A stretch of DNA of 64,000 nt from an uncultured Treponema sp. (GTDB lineage Bacteria > Spirochaetota > Spirochaetia > Treponematales > Treponemataceae). A program made the translations under genes and the position numbers. Within the stretch, counting starts at the first letter, position 1; each line of letters begins with the position of its first letter. The notes beneath the pieces are model-generated. The model did not search any database, was not told the origin of the DNA, and saw only the letters and a program-made list of their open reading frames with translations. Shown here piece by piece: positions 7,842 to 16,714 of the stretch. The stretch spans positions 124,001 to 188,000 of the forward strand of contig CAJUBD010000004.1 in the NCBI GenBank assembly GCA_910584475.1, written 5' to 3'.

Positions 7842-9518
7842 TCAATATCCGTCGCTCATCGCGCGGTTGGCGTCTTTTTTGCAAAGTTCGTCGTAGACTA
7901 GGCTTCGCGTGCGCAGGTCGTCTTTGAGCGTTTGCGGAAATGGCATGTTGCGCCAAAAAATTCCGCGCACTTCTTTGTCAAGTCGCTGGACGCCTTCGCT
8001 TTCTTTTGTCATCCACAAAATGTAGTCTTGAATGAAATATTGCTTGATGTCACCTTTGAGCTTTTGCTTTTCGATAATCCATTCGTAATATTGTCCGGTC
8101 AAGCCTTCTTCCATCCAGTAGAACGAGGCTTTTTCTTTTGCGACTTGCCAGCGCAAATCGGCGACTGCCATCAGCACGGCAATTTTCAAATCGCGCGGAT
8201 ACATAGGCACTACGATTCGCCCACGGCTTGTAACGCGGTTGTAGCGATCGAACGGTTCCCAACAAAATCCGAAGTCGCCGTAAGTGGGAAGCAAAATCAC
8301 AAAAGGCACGATTCGGTTCGGCGTGTTCTTGTGAATGCGCACGAAAGCGTTCGGATCGATGGATTCCACCCATGCGAGCATCTTGAGAACATTTTCGCGG
8401 AAGCCCGTTGACTGCGGCATGCAATGAAAAAAGTCGCGCGTAAAAATCGGAAATTGATTTCCTTGGCGGCCGCAAGTCATTTTCGCCATTTGTCGAATCG
8501 TTTCAAATTCCTGGCTTATGTCTTCGGCGTTCGCTCCCGTGATTTCCGGACCTTCGGCGATTTTTTCTTCCACGGATTCGTATACGCCTTTCGCTTCTCT
8601 GAAATCATTGATGGCTTTGGAAAGTTCCTTGTCATTTTTGGAAAGTTCGCGAAGAAGGTTCGTTATGTCGGCGAATACCCTTCTTTGTCCTTCCGTAAGG
8701 CTTTGCCTGTGCGGTTCAAGTCCAACGATCGATTCGTGCCGGCTGATTTCATCGACTTTATTTTTCAATTCGCTTTCGAGCGAAGAACGTTTGTTTTCCG
8801 CCATGTGCAAAGCGTTTTCCGCCGTTTGAAGTTTGCCGGAATTTTTGCTTTGCAGTTGTTGCAATCTCATTTGTTCTTCTTCCGCGCTGCCCGTGCCTTT
8901 TTTTTGGCGGACTTCATCGGTGGTGGAGGGTTTGATTTTTCCTTGTGCGATATATTTGAACCATTCGTCAAGATAGAAAACTGGCTCGCTGGTATTGTTT
9001 TCCAAAATGCTTTTTGAAAAAAGCTCGCGATGCTCGGGGCGAAAAAGTGACGGCAACAAAATGGCGAATCTCAAGAGCATGCGTTTTGGCATTGGGAAAT
9101 TCTTGCTCGCGCTTTTTGGAGCCACGGAACGAATCACTTCCCAATAAGCCATGATAACTTGCTGACGGTAAACCATTTTGTCTTTTATGTCTTGGCACGA
9201 AAGGTATTTCGAAAGCACGGCGTGAAGCCGATTCGAAGCCTGTCCTTCGCCCGCGATTGCGGTTTTGTAATATGATGCGTCGTCAAAATAATTTGCCGGC
9301 TCGTCGAGAAAAAATTTTTCAATCGGTTTGAATTCTTTGATGCTCAAATCAACTTCGGGAACTGAACCGCTTTTCGCTTCCTTTTTGGCGTTTTTCTGCC
9401 CTTCTTCAATGAACATATCTTCAAAACTGTTAGCCGAATGTCCGCTGAACAAGCCGTCGTCTGCGACGGGAGTTTCGTCAATCACGCTGGCAAGCAAATC
9501 GTCAATATTTGTACTCAT
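7842..9518 (-). CDS. Hypothetical cytoplasmic protein with central coiled coil
   Basis: 558 aa, no signal peptide or membrane helix. The N-terminal 60 residues are acidic and low in structure (MSTNIDDLLASVIDETPVADD). Residues about 210-340 are heptad-rich and likely coiled coil (LQQLQSKNSGKLQTAENALHM region). The C-terminal 200 residues form a globular region with many aromatic residues (ASFYWMEEGLTGQYYEW). I recognise no family. ATG 9518 is preferred over the upstream in-frame ATG at 9587 because a promoter sits between them. The gene converges with the UDG-like gene. Confidence 0.75.
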   Translation of the reverse strand: MSTNIDDLLASVIDETPVADDGLFSGHSANSFEDMFIEEGQKNAKKEAKSGSVPEVDLSIKEFKPIEKFFLDEPANYFDDASYYKTAIAGEGQASNRLHAVLSKYLSCQDIKDKMVYRQQVIMAYWEVIRSVAPKSASKNFPMPKRMLLRFAILLPSLFRPEHRELFSKSILENNTSEPVFYLDEWFKYIAQGKIKPSTTDEVRQKKGTGSAEEEQMRLQQLQSKNSGKLQTAENALHMAENKRSSLESELKNKVDEISRHESIVGLEPHRQSLTEGQRRVFADITNLLRELSKNDKELSKAINDFREAKGVYESVEEKIAEGPEITGANAEDISQEFETIRQMAKMTCGRQGNQFPIFTRDFFHCMPQSTGFRENVLKMLAWVESIDPNAFVRIHKNTPNRIVPFVILLPTYGDFGFCWEPFDRYNRVTSRGRIVVPMYPRDLKIAVLMAVADLRWQVAKEKASFYWMEEGLTGQYYEWIIEKQKLKGDIKQYFIQDYILWMTKESEGVQRLDKEVRGIFWRNMPFPQTLKDDLRTRSLVYDELCKKDANRAMSDGY

Positions 9519-9524
9519 TCTTTT

Positions 9525-9553
9525 ATTATAACATGCAAAGCATATTTTAGCAA
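9525..9553 (-). promoter_or_regulatory. Leaderless-type promoter of the 7842-9518 gene
   Basis: On the minus strand: -35 TTGCTA (9548-9553), 17-bp spacer, -10 TATAAT (9525-9530), then AAAAGA and the ATG. No RBS is present. Confidence 0.65.
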
Positions 9554-9781
9554 ATAAAATATTAAAAAAACAATAAAAATATAACACATTCTTCCAGTCG
9601 CATTAAAAAAGTCAAAAGCGCGGCTCGCCGCTTCACACTGATTGCGGCAAGGATTATAAAATGCCGCTAAAGCGGCAACCGCAATCAGAGTGATTTTGCC
9701 TTTCTCTATGCTTCTTCGCGAATGTTTTTTTTGTAATTATTAAAATCTAAATTATTGTTTTTTCTAAATGCCAACAAGATA

Positions 9782-9810
9782 TTGAAAAAAAAAACTTGAT
9801 GTGATACAAT
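9782..9810 (+). promoter_or_regulatory. gdhA promoter
   Basis: -35 TTGAAA (9782-9787), 17-bp spacer, -10 TACAAT (9805-9810). The predicted start site near 9817 leaves a leader of about 155 nt that consists almost wholly of the hairpin module. Confidence 0.6.
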
Positions 9811-9827
9811 AGAAAAATAGGGGATAT

Positions 9828-9963
9828 GATGACAACCGCACAAATGGCACGGCTGTCATCAACTCAAGTTTGCGTTGCAAACTTATTATATATTTGTGCG
9901 CTTAAGCGCACGATAAAAAGTCATTCGTAGAATTGAAATTCCGCTCATGACTTTTTATAGGGG
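9828..9963 (+). promoter_or_regulatory. Multi-hairpin leader module before gdhA
   Basis: Hairpin 1 at 9828-9860 (GATGACAACCG / CGGCTGTCATC with AAATGGCAC at the apex), hairpin 2 at 9866-9884 (AAGTTTGCGTTGCAAACTT), hairpin 3 at 9896-9911 (GTGCGCTTAAGCGCAC) and hairpin 4 at 9915-9956 (AAAAAGTCAT / ATGACTTTTT), followed by TAGGGG and the gdhA ATG. A short upstream ORF (MMTTAQMARLSSTQVC...) runs through hairpins 1-3. Confidence 0.65.
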
Positions 9964-9972
9964 TATACGAAA

Positions 9973-11334
9973 ATGCAAAACGAATATGTGAATCGGATTT
10001 GGACGGAAGTCCAACAAAAAAACGCCAACGAGCCTGAATTCCTTCAGGCTGTGGAAGAAGTTCTCACCACGCTCGATCCCGTCGTGGCGAAGATGCAAAA
10101 GCAGCTCGAAAGCGCGGCGGTTTTGGAAAGAATGGTCGAGCCTGAGCGCGTGATTATGTTCCGCGTGCCGTGGACTGACGACAAAGGAAAGCCGCATGTG
10201 AACCGCGGCTATCGCGTTCAGTTCAACAGCGCGATTGGTCCGTACAAAGGCGGCTTGCGCTTTAGCCCTGAAGTAAACCTTTCCGTCTTGAAATTTTTGG
10301 GATTCGAGCAAGTTTTGAAGAACAGCCTCACGACGTTGCCGATGGGCGGCGGAAAAGGCGGAAGCGATTTTGATCCGCACGGAAAAAGCGACGCGGAAGT
10401 GATGCGTTTCTGCCAGTCGTTCATGACGGAATTGCAGCGGCACATCGGACCTGACACGGACGTTCCCGCAGGCGACAAAGGCGTGGGCGGCCGAGAAGTG
10501 GCGTATCTTTTCGGACAGTACAAGCGGCTTCGCAATGAATTCACCGGAGTGCTTACAGGAAAGGGATTGCAGTTTGGCGGAAGCCTTGCCCGCACGGAAG
10601 CCACCGGCTACGGTTTGATTTATTTTGCGCGCGAGATGCTTGCCAAAGAAGGCGACACGCTCAAAGGCAAAGTCTGCTCAGTGAGCGGAGATGGAAATGT
10701 CGCGCAGTACGCCGTGGAAAAATTAATTCAGTTTGGCGCGAAAGTCGTGACGATGAGCGATTCAAGCGGCTTCATTTACGACGAAGACGGAATCGACCAG
10801 AAAAAATTGGACTACGTGAAAAAATTCCGCGATGCGCACAAGCGAATTGACGAGTATGTCAAAAAATATCCCAAGGCGAAATTTACGCCGAAAGCCAAGC
10901 CGTGGGGAATCAAAGTGGACTGCGCGTTCCCTTGCGCCACGCAAAACGAACTTGTCGGAAGCGATGCCGACGCGCTCATCAAAAACGGCGTAAAATTGGT
11001 GGCAGAAGGCGCGAACATGCCGAGCACAATCGAAGCCACGAAAAAATTGCAGGATGCGGGCGTTTTGTTCGCTCCCGGAAAAGCGTCCAACGCGGGCGGC
11101 GTTTCCGTTAGCGGCTTGGAAATGAGCCAAAACAGCGAGCGCCTTTCTTGGAGCTTCGAAGAAGTGGACAGCCGACTTGACGGAATCATGAAAAACATTC
11201 ACGACAACGCGTTTGAAACCGCCAAGAAATTCGGACTCAAGACAAAAGCCGGCAAAACCGACTATGTTGCGGGCGCGAACATCGCCGGCTTCGTAAAAGT
11301 CGCCGAGGCAATGATAGCGCAAGGCTTGGTCTGA
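9973..11334 (+). CDS. gdhA: Glutamate dehydrogenase, NADP type
   Basis: Hexameric-type GDH of 453 aa that converts 2-oxoglutarate and ammonia to glutamate. The GGLRFSPEVNLSVLKFLGFEQ region, the glutamate-site segment PMGGGKGGSDFDP with its catalytic Lys, PAGDKGVGGREVAYLFGQYK and the Rossmann segment VSGDGNVAQYAVEKL are all present in family order. Length is standard. Together with gltB (54.0-58.6 kb) the cell has both ammonia-assimilation enzymes able to make glutamate. Its long structured leader suggests post-initiation control. Confidence 0.97.
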   Translation: MQNEYVNRIWTEVQQKNANEPEFLQAVEEVLTTLDPVVAKMQKQLESAAVLERMVEPERVIMFRVPWTDDKGKPHVNRGYRVQFNSAIGPYKGGLRFSPEVNLSVLKFLGFEQVLKNSLTTLPMGGGKGGSDFDPHGKSDAEVMRFCQSFMTELQRHIGPDTDVPAGDKGVGGREVAYLFGQYKRLRNEFTGVLTGKGLQFGGSLARTEATGYGLIYFAREMLAKEGDTLKGKVCSVSGDGNVAQYAVEKLIQFGAKVVTMSDSSGFIYDEDGIDQKKLDYVKKFRDAHKRIDEYVKKYPKAKFTPKAKPWGIKVDCAFPCATQNELVGSDADALIKNGVKLVAEGANMPSTIEATKKLQDAGVLFAPGKASNAGGVSVSGLEMSQNSERLSWSFEEVDSRLDGIMKNIHDNAFETAKKFGLKTKAGKTDYVAGANIAGFVKVAEAMIAQGLV

Positions 11335-11713
11335 AAATAAGTAATAGGTAATAAGTCATAGGTAACGCTGGCGGGTTTGCGCTTTGCGCAAGCTCGTCAA
11401 GCAAGTATGTGGCTTGTATCGTTTTTTCGATATTCTCAATTACAAATTTTTGTAAATTATTTCGCATTGGCATACAATTAATTGAAAAAACAGTCAAATG
11501 CAGATTTCAGCGAAGCGTTAAAAAACTTGATGCGAACGCAATAAACGCGGGGTCTTGGGGTGGTAGCCCCAAGCGGTGCTGGGGAAAGTAGGTGGTTTGG
11601 AGGGAGACCCCCCCCGCTTCCGAGTAGAGGGGTTGTCTTCCTCCAATAAAAATTCTTGTAATTTATTTTGCATTGCGTTGTTTATATTTTGTAACTTGGC
11701 TTTTAATTAGGAG
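11335..11713. other. Gene-free intergenic stretch after gdhA
   Basis: No supported gene. It starts with a second set of 7-bp repeats (AATAAGT, AATAGGT, AATAAGT, CATAGGT; about 11335-11364). A G-rich patch lies at about 11548-11615 and ends in a run of eight C (11608-11615) that lacks the TA context of the other tracts. A promoter for the next gene could not be fixed. Confidence 0.4.
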
Positions 11714-11718
11714 GTCAA

Positions 11719-11895
11719 GATAAAATAGTCGCTAAAATGTCGCGCCTATTTTATCTTGTCAAGTTCGTGCTTTCGCTCGAACTTGCTTATATATTGCACA
11801 TTCTCATTTTATTGCGAATGTGCATAAAAAGCCATTTGCGAAAGTCGCAACCTTTCGGATTGCTAAAAATTTTGCTCTTGGCTTTTTATAGGAGG
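11719..11895 (+). promoter_or_regulatory. Multi-hairpin leader module before the 11900 gene
   Basis: Hairpin 1 at 11719-11755 (GATAAAATAGTCGC / GCGCCTATTTTATC, apex AAAATGTCGC), hairpin 2 at 11761-11784 (AAGTTCGTGC / GCTCGAACTT), hairpin 3 at 11796-11823 (GCACATTC / GAATGTGC, containing TCATTTTATTGCGAATG) and hairpin 4 closing GGCTTTTTATAGGAGG at the RBS. Confidence 0.62.
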
Positions 11896-11899
11896 AAAT

Positions 11900-12388
11900 A
11901 TGAAAAAATCAATTTTGGCTTTTGCGATTTTCAACGCACTTTGCGCGTTCGGATTTTCGGAAAGGTTTTGGCATTTTGAGAGCGGCTCGCGCAATTTGGA
12001 CGGAAAGGTTTTTGGCAGAGTTTCCGTCATCAACAAAACGGGCGAGGAAATCGATGTTTCGGGCGAGCCTTTGGGAAACGACGAAAAGGGCTTGTATTTT
12101 GAGGATTCGATTCTCATTTCGGGCAGGACTGGAAATTGCGATTATTGTGACGCAGTATATTCGATTGACGACAGGCATTTGCAAATTGTGATTTGTCCGC
12201 GCGGAACTTATGAACTTGAGCCGAAGACATGTGTTTTGCCGCCAATGAGAATGGCGCACAGGAATCCTCTGCCACGTCATCACAGGCGATATGACCATTG
12301 TTCCGTTCCAAGAAGAATGGAGCCGCGCCGTGCGCCGCGCCATCACTATGAATATTATGAAATGCATCATGGTTGTGTGCCAAACTAA
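11900..12388 (+). CDS. Hypothetical secreted protein
   Basis: 162 aa with a clear signal peptide (MKKSILAFAIFNALCAFGFS) and no further membrane segment. The mature part is small, with four Cys in the middle and end (GNCDYCDAVY; ICPRGTYELEPKTC) and a His/Arg/Tyr-rich C-terminus (RHHRRYDHC...RHHYEYYEMHHGC) that could bind metal. No family recognised. RBS GGAGG is 7 nt before the ATG and is the last element of the leader module. Confidence 0.7.
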   Translation: MKKSILAFAIFNALCAFGFSERFWHFESGSRNLDGKVFGRVSVINKTGEEIDVSGEPLGNDEKGLYFEDSILISGRTGNCDYCDAVYSIDDRHLQIVICPRGTYELEPKTCVLPPMRMAHRNPLPRHHRRYDHCSVPRRMEPRRAPRHHYEYYEMHHGCVPN

Positions 12389-13242
12389 AGCGTGACGCGG
12401 CACGAATGTATGCAAGAAAATCAGCGTCTAAAGTGAACGGCTAAAATATTACGTAAGTATGCTCCGCGTCCTTGCTATTGAGTTTACGCTTGTTAGCATG
12501 GTTTGCATTTTCGTCCTCAAAACGGACGAAGACCCGCTTGTTTGTCATTGTCGGGCTTGACCCGACAATCTATTTTGTACTTGCCCGCTCGCGCGGACGA
12601 ATTAAGCGTTCTCGGAAACTGTTCTGGCAACGAGCCGTTAGGCGAAGTTTCAAGCCTGTTTCCTGCGCTGTCGCAAATTAAGGAATGTTTAAAATCCGCA
12701 ACTAAAATGGTACGCAAGTCTTGCGACTTGCTACCGAGTTTTTCACTTTATTTTTTGCGAAAAACTCGCGTTGCTGATTTTGACTCGAGTTTTGTTTCAA
12801 AACTCGACTATTTATTGTCGTTTCTCGTTTCACTACGAAACGACTTTTTCAGCAACTCGAAAGTTGATACTTTCTTCGTTGCTGAAAATTAAGGAATGTT
12901 TAAAATCCGCGCTGAAATGGTGCGCGGATTTTAACTTCGAGTTTTGCTTCGCAAAACTCGCCATTTACTGCGATTTCTCACTTCGTTGCAAAATCGCCTT
13001 TGCGACATTCTCGGAAACTGTTCTGGCGACGAGCCGTTAGGCGAAGTTTCAAGCCTGTTTCCTGCGCTGTCGCAAATTAAGGAATGTTTAAAATCCGCAC
13101 TGAAATAGCGCGTGGATTTTAATACGAGTTTTGTTTCAAAACTCGACTATTTATTGTCGTTTCTCGTTTCACTACGAAACGACTTTTTCAGCAACTCGAA
13201 AGTTGATACTTTCTTCGTTGCTGAAAATTAAGGAATCATAAA
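12389..13242 (+). repeat. Tandem multi-hairpin modules (about 850 bp) before the ECF genes
   Basis: No gene is supported here. At least three modules follow one another, with GGAATGTTTAAAATCCGC starting at about 12682, 12894 and 13081. Two internal direct repeats are nearly exact: 12609-12700 equals 13008-13099 (92 bp, one mismatch seen) and 12786-12897 equals 13125-13236 (112 bp, no mismatch seen). The block at 12538-12588 (GTCGGGCTTGACCCGAC) recurs at 47.09 kb. The last module ends in TTAAGGAAT just before the ATPase ATG. Confidence 0.65.
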
Positions 13243-13965
13243 ATGACTCCAATTTTGGAAATTCAAAATGTTTCTAAAAAATTCGCCGATGGAACGCTTG
13301 CGATAAACGATATTTCATTTGCGATAATGCGAGGCGAATTTGCCGTGGTCGCAGGGCAAAACGGCTCTGGAAAAAGCGTGCTTATGTCGCTTATCGCAAA
13401 TTTGGATTCTCTCACAAGCGGAAAAATAATTCTAAAAGAAGGCGCACGCGCCGGCTTGATTTTTCAAGATGCTGAAAGCCAGATTCTCGGCGAAACTGTC
13501 GAAGAAGATGTGGCTTTCGGCGCGAAAAATTGCGGGCTAAAGGCTGAACGTTTGTCGCAAAGAATTGACGAGGCTTTATCGCAAGTGGGTTTGCTTGAGA
13601 AAAAATTTATCGCAAGCAGGACGATGAGCGGAGGAGAAAAACGCCGCCTCGCGGTGGCCGGCGTGCTTGCGATGGAATTCGACATTTTGATTTTCGATGA
13701 GCCTTTTGCAAATTTAGATTGGAGCGGCGTGCGACAAGTGTGCGCTGTTTTATCGAAACTAAAAAAAATCGGAAAAACCGTAATTGTTCTTACGCACGAA
13801 TTGGAGAAAATCCTTGCGATTTGCGATAAACTAATAGTTTTGGAAAAAGGCGAATTGCGATTTTGCGGCACGGCACAAGAAAGTTTGTCGCAAGATTTGG
13901 AACGCTGGAATATTCGCAATCCGCTTGTACAATACAATCGCCTAGAGGATTTGTTGTGGCTGTAG
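13243..13965 (+). CDS. ECF transporter ATPase (EcfA/CbiO/BioM type)
   Basis: Cytoplasmic ATPase of an energy-coupling-factor vitamin or metal importer, 240 aa. Walker A is GQNGSGKS, the Q loop is around GLIFQDAESQ, the signature is MSGGEKRRL and Walker B is DILIFDEPF, followed by the switch His in LTHE. Only one ATPase gene is next to one T-component gene, which is more like dedicated (BioMN, CbiOQ) systems than the shared two-ATPase ECF modules. BioM is an inference from bioY and birA elsewhere in the window. Confidence 0.9.
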   Translation: MTPILEIQNVSKKFADGTLAINDISFAIMRGEFAVVAGQNGSGKSVLMSLIANLDSLTSGKIILKEGARAGLIFQDAESQILGETVEEDVAFGAKNCGLKAERLSQRIDEALSQVGLLEKKFIASRTMSGGEKRRLAVAGVLAMEFDILIFDEPFANLDWSGVRQVCAVLSKLKKIGKTVIVLTHELEKILAICDKLIVLEKGELRFCGTAQESLSQDLERWNIRNPLVQYNRLEDLLWL

Positions 13966-14627
13966 AATTTTTGGCTTATCGCAAGGGCAATACTTTTTTT
14001 CATAAACTTTCGCCGCATGTAAAATTATGGCTTGAATTGCTCTTTTGCATTTTCGTTTTTTTGCCAGACGAATATTTTTTTGCGATAAACGAATTTGTTT
14101 CGATAAAATTTGCGATAAGTTTTTTGATTTGTGTGGCGGCGTTTTTTCTTTCAGGCAGAAATTTCGCAGCGTTTAAGCCGCTTGGCTATGTTTTGATTTT
14201 GGGCGTCATCGCAACTTTCGGAAATGGGATAAAATTTGCGATAAACTACACGCTTAAATTTTTGCTCACGGCGTTTTTATCGCAAATTGTTTTTATGACG
14301 ACTTCAAGTCTGCAAATGAAATCTGCGTTGGAAGACGCGCAGAATTTTATCGCAAAAATTTTCCCGCCTATAAAAAAAGCAAATCCTGCGCTGATAATTT
14401 TTCTTGCGATAAGTTTTCTTCCGCAGATTTTCCAAACTTGGAACAAAATAAAATTGGCGGCGCGTGCGCGTTCTTGCGATAAAAGGAAATATCGCAACTT
14501 CTTGCGAAATATTTTTTTGCAATTCGAGGCACTTTTTTCGTGCTTGCTTTTTCAGGCAGAAACAAAACGCAAAGTCTTGTTGAACCGTTCTCAGTTTTAC
14601 GATGCTGAGCGAATTATCAAATCCTAG
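13956..14627 (+). CDS. ECF transporter transmembrane T component (EcfT/BioN type)
   Basis: Membrane coupling subunit that links the ATPase to a substrate-binding S component. About 223 aa with four to five hydrophobic helices and the C-terminal coupling region with the A-R-A-R-S motif (KLAARARSCDKRKYRN), one of the two Ala-Arg motifs that touch the ATPase. GTG 13956 is chosen; it overlaps the ATPase stop by 10 nt, which implies translational coupling. The open frame extends upstream to 13863 inside the ATPase gene, but that part does not look like the family. Confidence 0.85.
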   Translation: MAVEFLAYRKGNTFFHKLSPHVKLWLELLFCIFVFLPDEYFFAINEFVSIKFAISFLICVAAFFLSGRNFAAFKPLGYVLILGVIATFGNGIKFAINYTLKFLLTAFLSQIVFMTTSSLQMKSALEDAQNFIAKIFPPIKKANPALIIFLAISFLPQIFQTWNKIKLAARARSCDKRKYRNFLRNIFLQFEALFSCLLFQAETKRKVLLNRSQFYDAERIIKS

Positions 14628-14801
14628 AACTGTCCACAAACACGATTTTGCAATGGTGAAATGATGTATCGACATGGCTTTTATTCTTGCGATTACGAAC
14701 GTCGCGCTCCGAAATTTTTTGCAATCAAATTGACGCCAATTTCCCCGCAAAAATTAATTTCCGTTAAGAAAAAAATTGCTTGACATTTGTCGTTCTTTAT
14801 C

Positions 14802-14830
14802 TTGAATTTCTGTTTTAAATCGTGTAAAAT
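14802..14830 (+). promoter_or_regulatory. Citrate synthase promoter
   Basis: -35 TTGAAT (14802-14807), 17-bp spacer, -10 TAAAAT (14825-14830). A TTGACA at 14780-14785 has no good -10 partner at 16-18 bp. Confidence 0.55.
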
Positions 14831-14887
14831 GTGTCTTGAAAAAAATAAGAATTTAATTTGAATTCAAAAAGTTGGAGGTCGTGCGCT

Positions 14888-16291
14888 ATGGAAGAAAAGT
14901 CAGAAATTCAATTTGTGAGGAAAACGCTCAAAAGCATCTCGATGGAAAAAAACGTTCTCAGACGGCTTTCTATTTTGGCGCAAAGGAACGATCCCATCAA
15001 CCCTGACTTGTACGAAAAATACAATGTCAAGCGCGGCTTGCGCAATGCGAACGGAACTGGCGTTCTCGTCGGACTGACGCAGATTGGCGATGTCGTCGGC
15101 TATGAAATCGACAAGGATGGGAACAAGATCGCGGTTCCCGGACGGCTTTTGTATCGCGGCTATGATGTGGCGGATTTGGTTCATGATACCGAAAGCCGCG
15201 ATGAATTCGGATACGAGCAGACCGTTTACCTTTTGCTTTTCGGGCAATTGCCCAATAAAAAGCAGCTCGCTTTTTTTTCCGAATATCTTGGCAGCTGCAG
15301 GACATTGCCATCGAATTTTACCGAAGATATGATTATGAAAGCGCCTTCTCGCGACATCATGAACAAAATCGCGCGCGGCGTTTTGGCTTTGTATTCCTAC
15401 GACAATGAGCCTGAAGACCGAAGTGTCGTAAACATTATGAAACAATGCATAAATCTCGTTTCGCGACTTTCAACTTTGGCGGCGTATGCGTATCAAGCCA
15501 AACGGCGATTCTATGATGAAAAGAGCATGTACATTCACAATCCGCTTCCAAACCTTTCTACGGCGGAAAATTTTTTGCGCCTCATTCGCCCCGATAAAAA
15601 GTACACGCCGCTTGAAGCGCAGACCCTTGACCTCGCGCTAATCTTGCACGCGGAGCACGGCGGCGGAAACAATTCGTCTCTCACGGTTCACGTCGTTTCT
15701 TCTGCGGACACGGATACATACTCTACAATTGCGGCGGCCATCGGCTCGCTCAAAGGAAGCAGGCACGGCGGCGCGAACATCCGCGTGATGGAAATGATGG
15801 ACGACATCAAGGCGAATGTCAAAGATTGGACAGATGAAGAAGAAATCCGCGCGTACCTCACTAAAATCGCTTCACGCCAGGCTTACGACAAAACTGGTCT
15901 CATCTACGGAATGGGGCACGCCGTCTACACTGTGAACGATCCTCGCGCTTTGCTTTTGAACGAGCTGGCGGAAAAACTTGCGAAGGAAAAAAATTCTCTC
16001 AAAGAATTTCAGCTTTACAAAAACATCGAAAAGATTGCGCCCGAAGTCATCTACAAAGTTCACGGTTCGGAAAAAAAGATTTGCGCGAACGTCGACTTTT
16101 TTTCAGGCTTCGTCTATACGATGCTCGACATTCCGCGCGAGCTTTACACGCCGCTTTTTGCCATTTCGCGAATTGCCGGCTGGAGCGCGCACCGCATCGA
16201 GGAAGTGGTGGCGGGCGGACGAATCTATCGTCCGGCATACAAAAATATTTGTCCCGAGCGCAAATACATTCCGTTGGAAAATCGAAAGTGA
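14888..16291 (+). CDS. gltA: Citrate synthase
   Basis: Condenses acetyl-CoA and oxaloacetate to citrate; 467 aa, cytoplasmic. Family sites seen are LHAEHGGGNNSSLTVHVVSS (first catalytic His region), GLIYGMGHAVYTVNDPRA (second His) and VDFFSGFVYTMLDIP with the catalytic Asp. The N-terminal 60 residues before LVGLTQIGDVVGYE are longer than in the E. coli enzyme. ATG 14888 is preferred to the upstream ORF start because GGAGG lies 9 nt before it. It likely feeds 2-oxoglutarate formation for gdhA and gltB. Confidence 0.93.
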   Translation: MEEKSEIQFVRKTLKSISMEKNVLRRLSILAQRNDPINPDLYEKYNVKRGLRNANGTGVLVGLTQIGDVVGYEIDKDGNKIAVPGRLLYRGYDVADLVHDTESRDEFGYEQTVYLLLFGQLPNKKQLAFFSEYLGSCRTLPSNFTEDMIMKAPSRDIMNKIARGVLALYSYDNEPEDRSVVNIMKQCINLVSRLSTLAAYAYQAKRRFYDEKSMYIHNPLPNLSTAENFLRLIRPDKKYTPLEAQTLDLALILHAEHGGGNNSSLTVHVVSSADTDTYSTIAAAIGSLKGSRHGGANIRVMEMMDDIKANVKDWTDEEEIRAYLTKIASRQAYDKTGLIYGMGHAVYTVNDPRALLLNELAEKLAKEKNSLKEFQLYKNIEKIAPEVIYKVHGSEKKICANVDFFSGFVYTMLDIPRELYTPLFAISRIAGWSAHRIEEVVAGGRIYRPAYKNICPERKYIPLENRK

Positions 16292-16321
16292 AAATTTTAC
16301 GTGGATTAAAATGTACTTAAG

Positions 16322-16616
16322 TTGTTGATGGACGTTTAAAATTGGCATCGAAAATGTGCCGCAAACCAAAGAGTTTGCATCGCAAATCTTTGGTTTGCTT
16401 ACGAGGTTTTCGCCTTGCTTTTTTGCGAAAAAAACGCGTGGCAATTTTAATTTCGAGTTTGTCGGTGCGTAGCACCTTATCAGAAACTCGTTATCCACTG
16501 TCGTTTCCGCTGGAAACTTCGCGTTGCACGCTCGTTGCGAGGCACTTCGTTACGAAATCGCGTTTTTGAATAGCGAAAAACTTGAAACTTTTTCGCTATT
16601 CAAAAATTAAGGAACG
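16322..16616 (+). repeat. Multi-hairpin module before the FUSC-like gene
   Basis: Contains GACGTTTAAAATTGGCATCG with pairing arm GTGGCAATTTTAAT, an inner GCAAACCAAAG / CTTTGGTTTGC hairpin, GAGTTTGTCGG / CAGAAACTCG and GAATAGCGAAAAACTTG / TTTTTCGCTATTC ending in AAAATTAAGGAACG. The first 75 bp recur almost exactly in inverted orientation at 36.73-36.82 kb. It lies upstream of the promoter of the next gene. Confidence 0.5.
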
Positions 16617-16651
16617 CTTTTTTTGGCTTCATGCTTATTCTTTTCAAATGA

Positions 16652-16680
16652 TTTACAAACCAAGTCAGGCTGATTATAAT
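16652..16680 (+). promoter_or_regulatory. Promoter of FUSC-like gene
   Basis: -35 TTTACA (16652-16657), 17-bp spacer, -10 TATAAT (16675-16680). Confidence 0.6.
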
Positions 16681-16714
16681 ATTCTTGTAAAATTTTATTG
16701 TAGATGGAGTGCTT

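Noticed and set aside
11608..11615. C8 run as a seventh phase-variation tract
   Set aside because: It is shorter, lacks the TA context shared by the other six and is not next to a start codon or signal peptide.
12503..12892. 129-codon frame in the tandem module array
   Set aside because: It reads through hairpin modules, has no RBS or domain and its parts recur in other frames elsewhere.
12389..13242. CRISPR array
   Set aside because: Repeat units are over 90 bp, irregular, without similar-sized unique spacers, and no cas genes are nearby.
14780..14785. TTGACA as the -35 box of citrate synthase
   Set aside because: At 16-18 bp there is no -10 match; the TTGAAT/TAAAAT pair downstream fits better.
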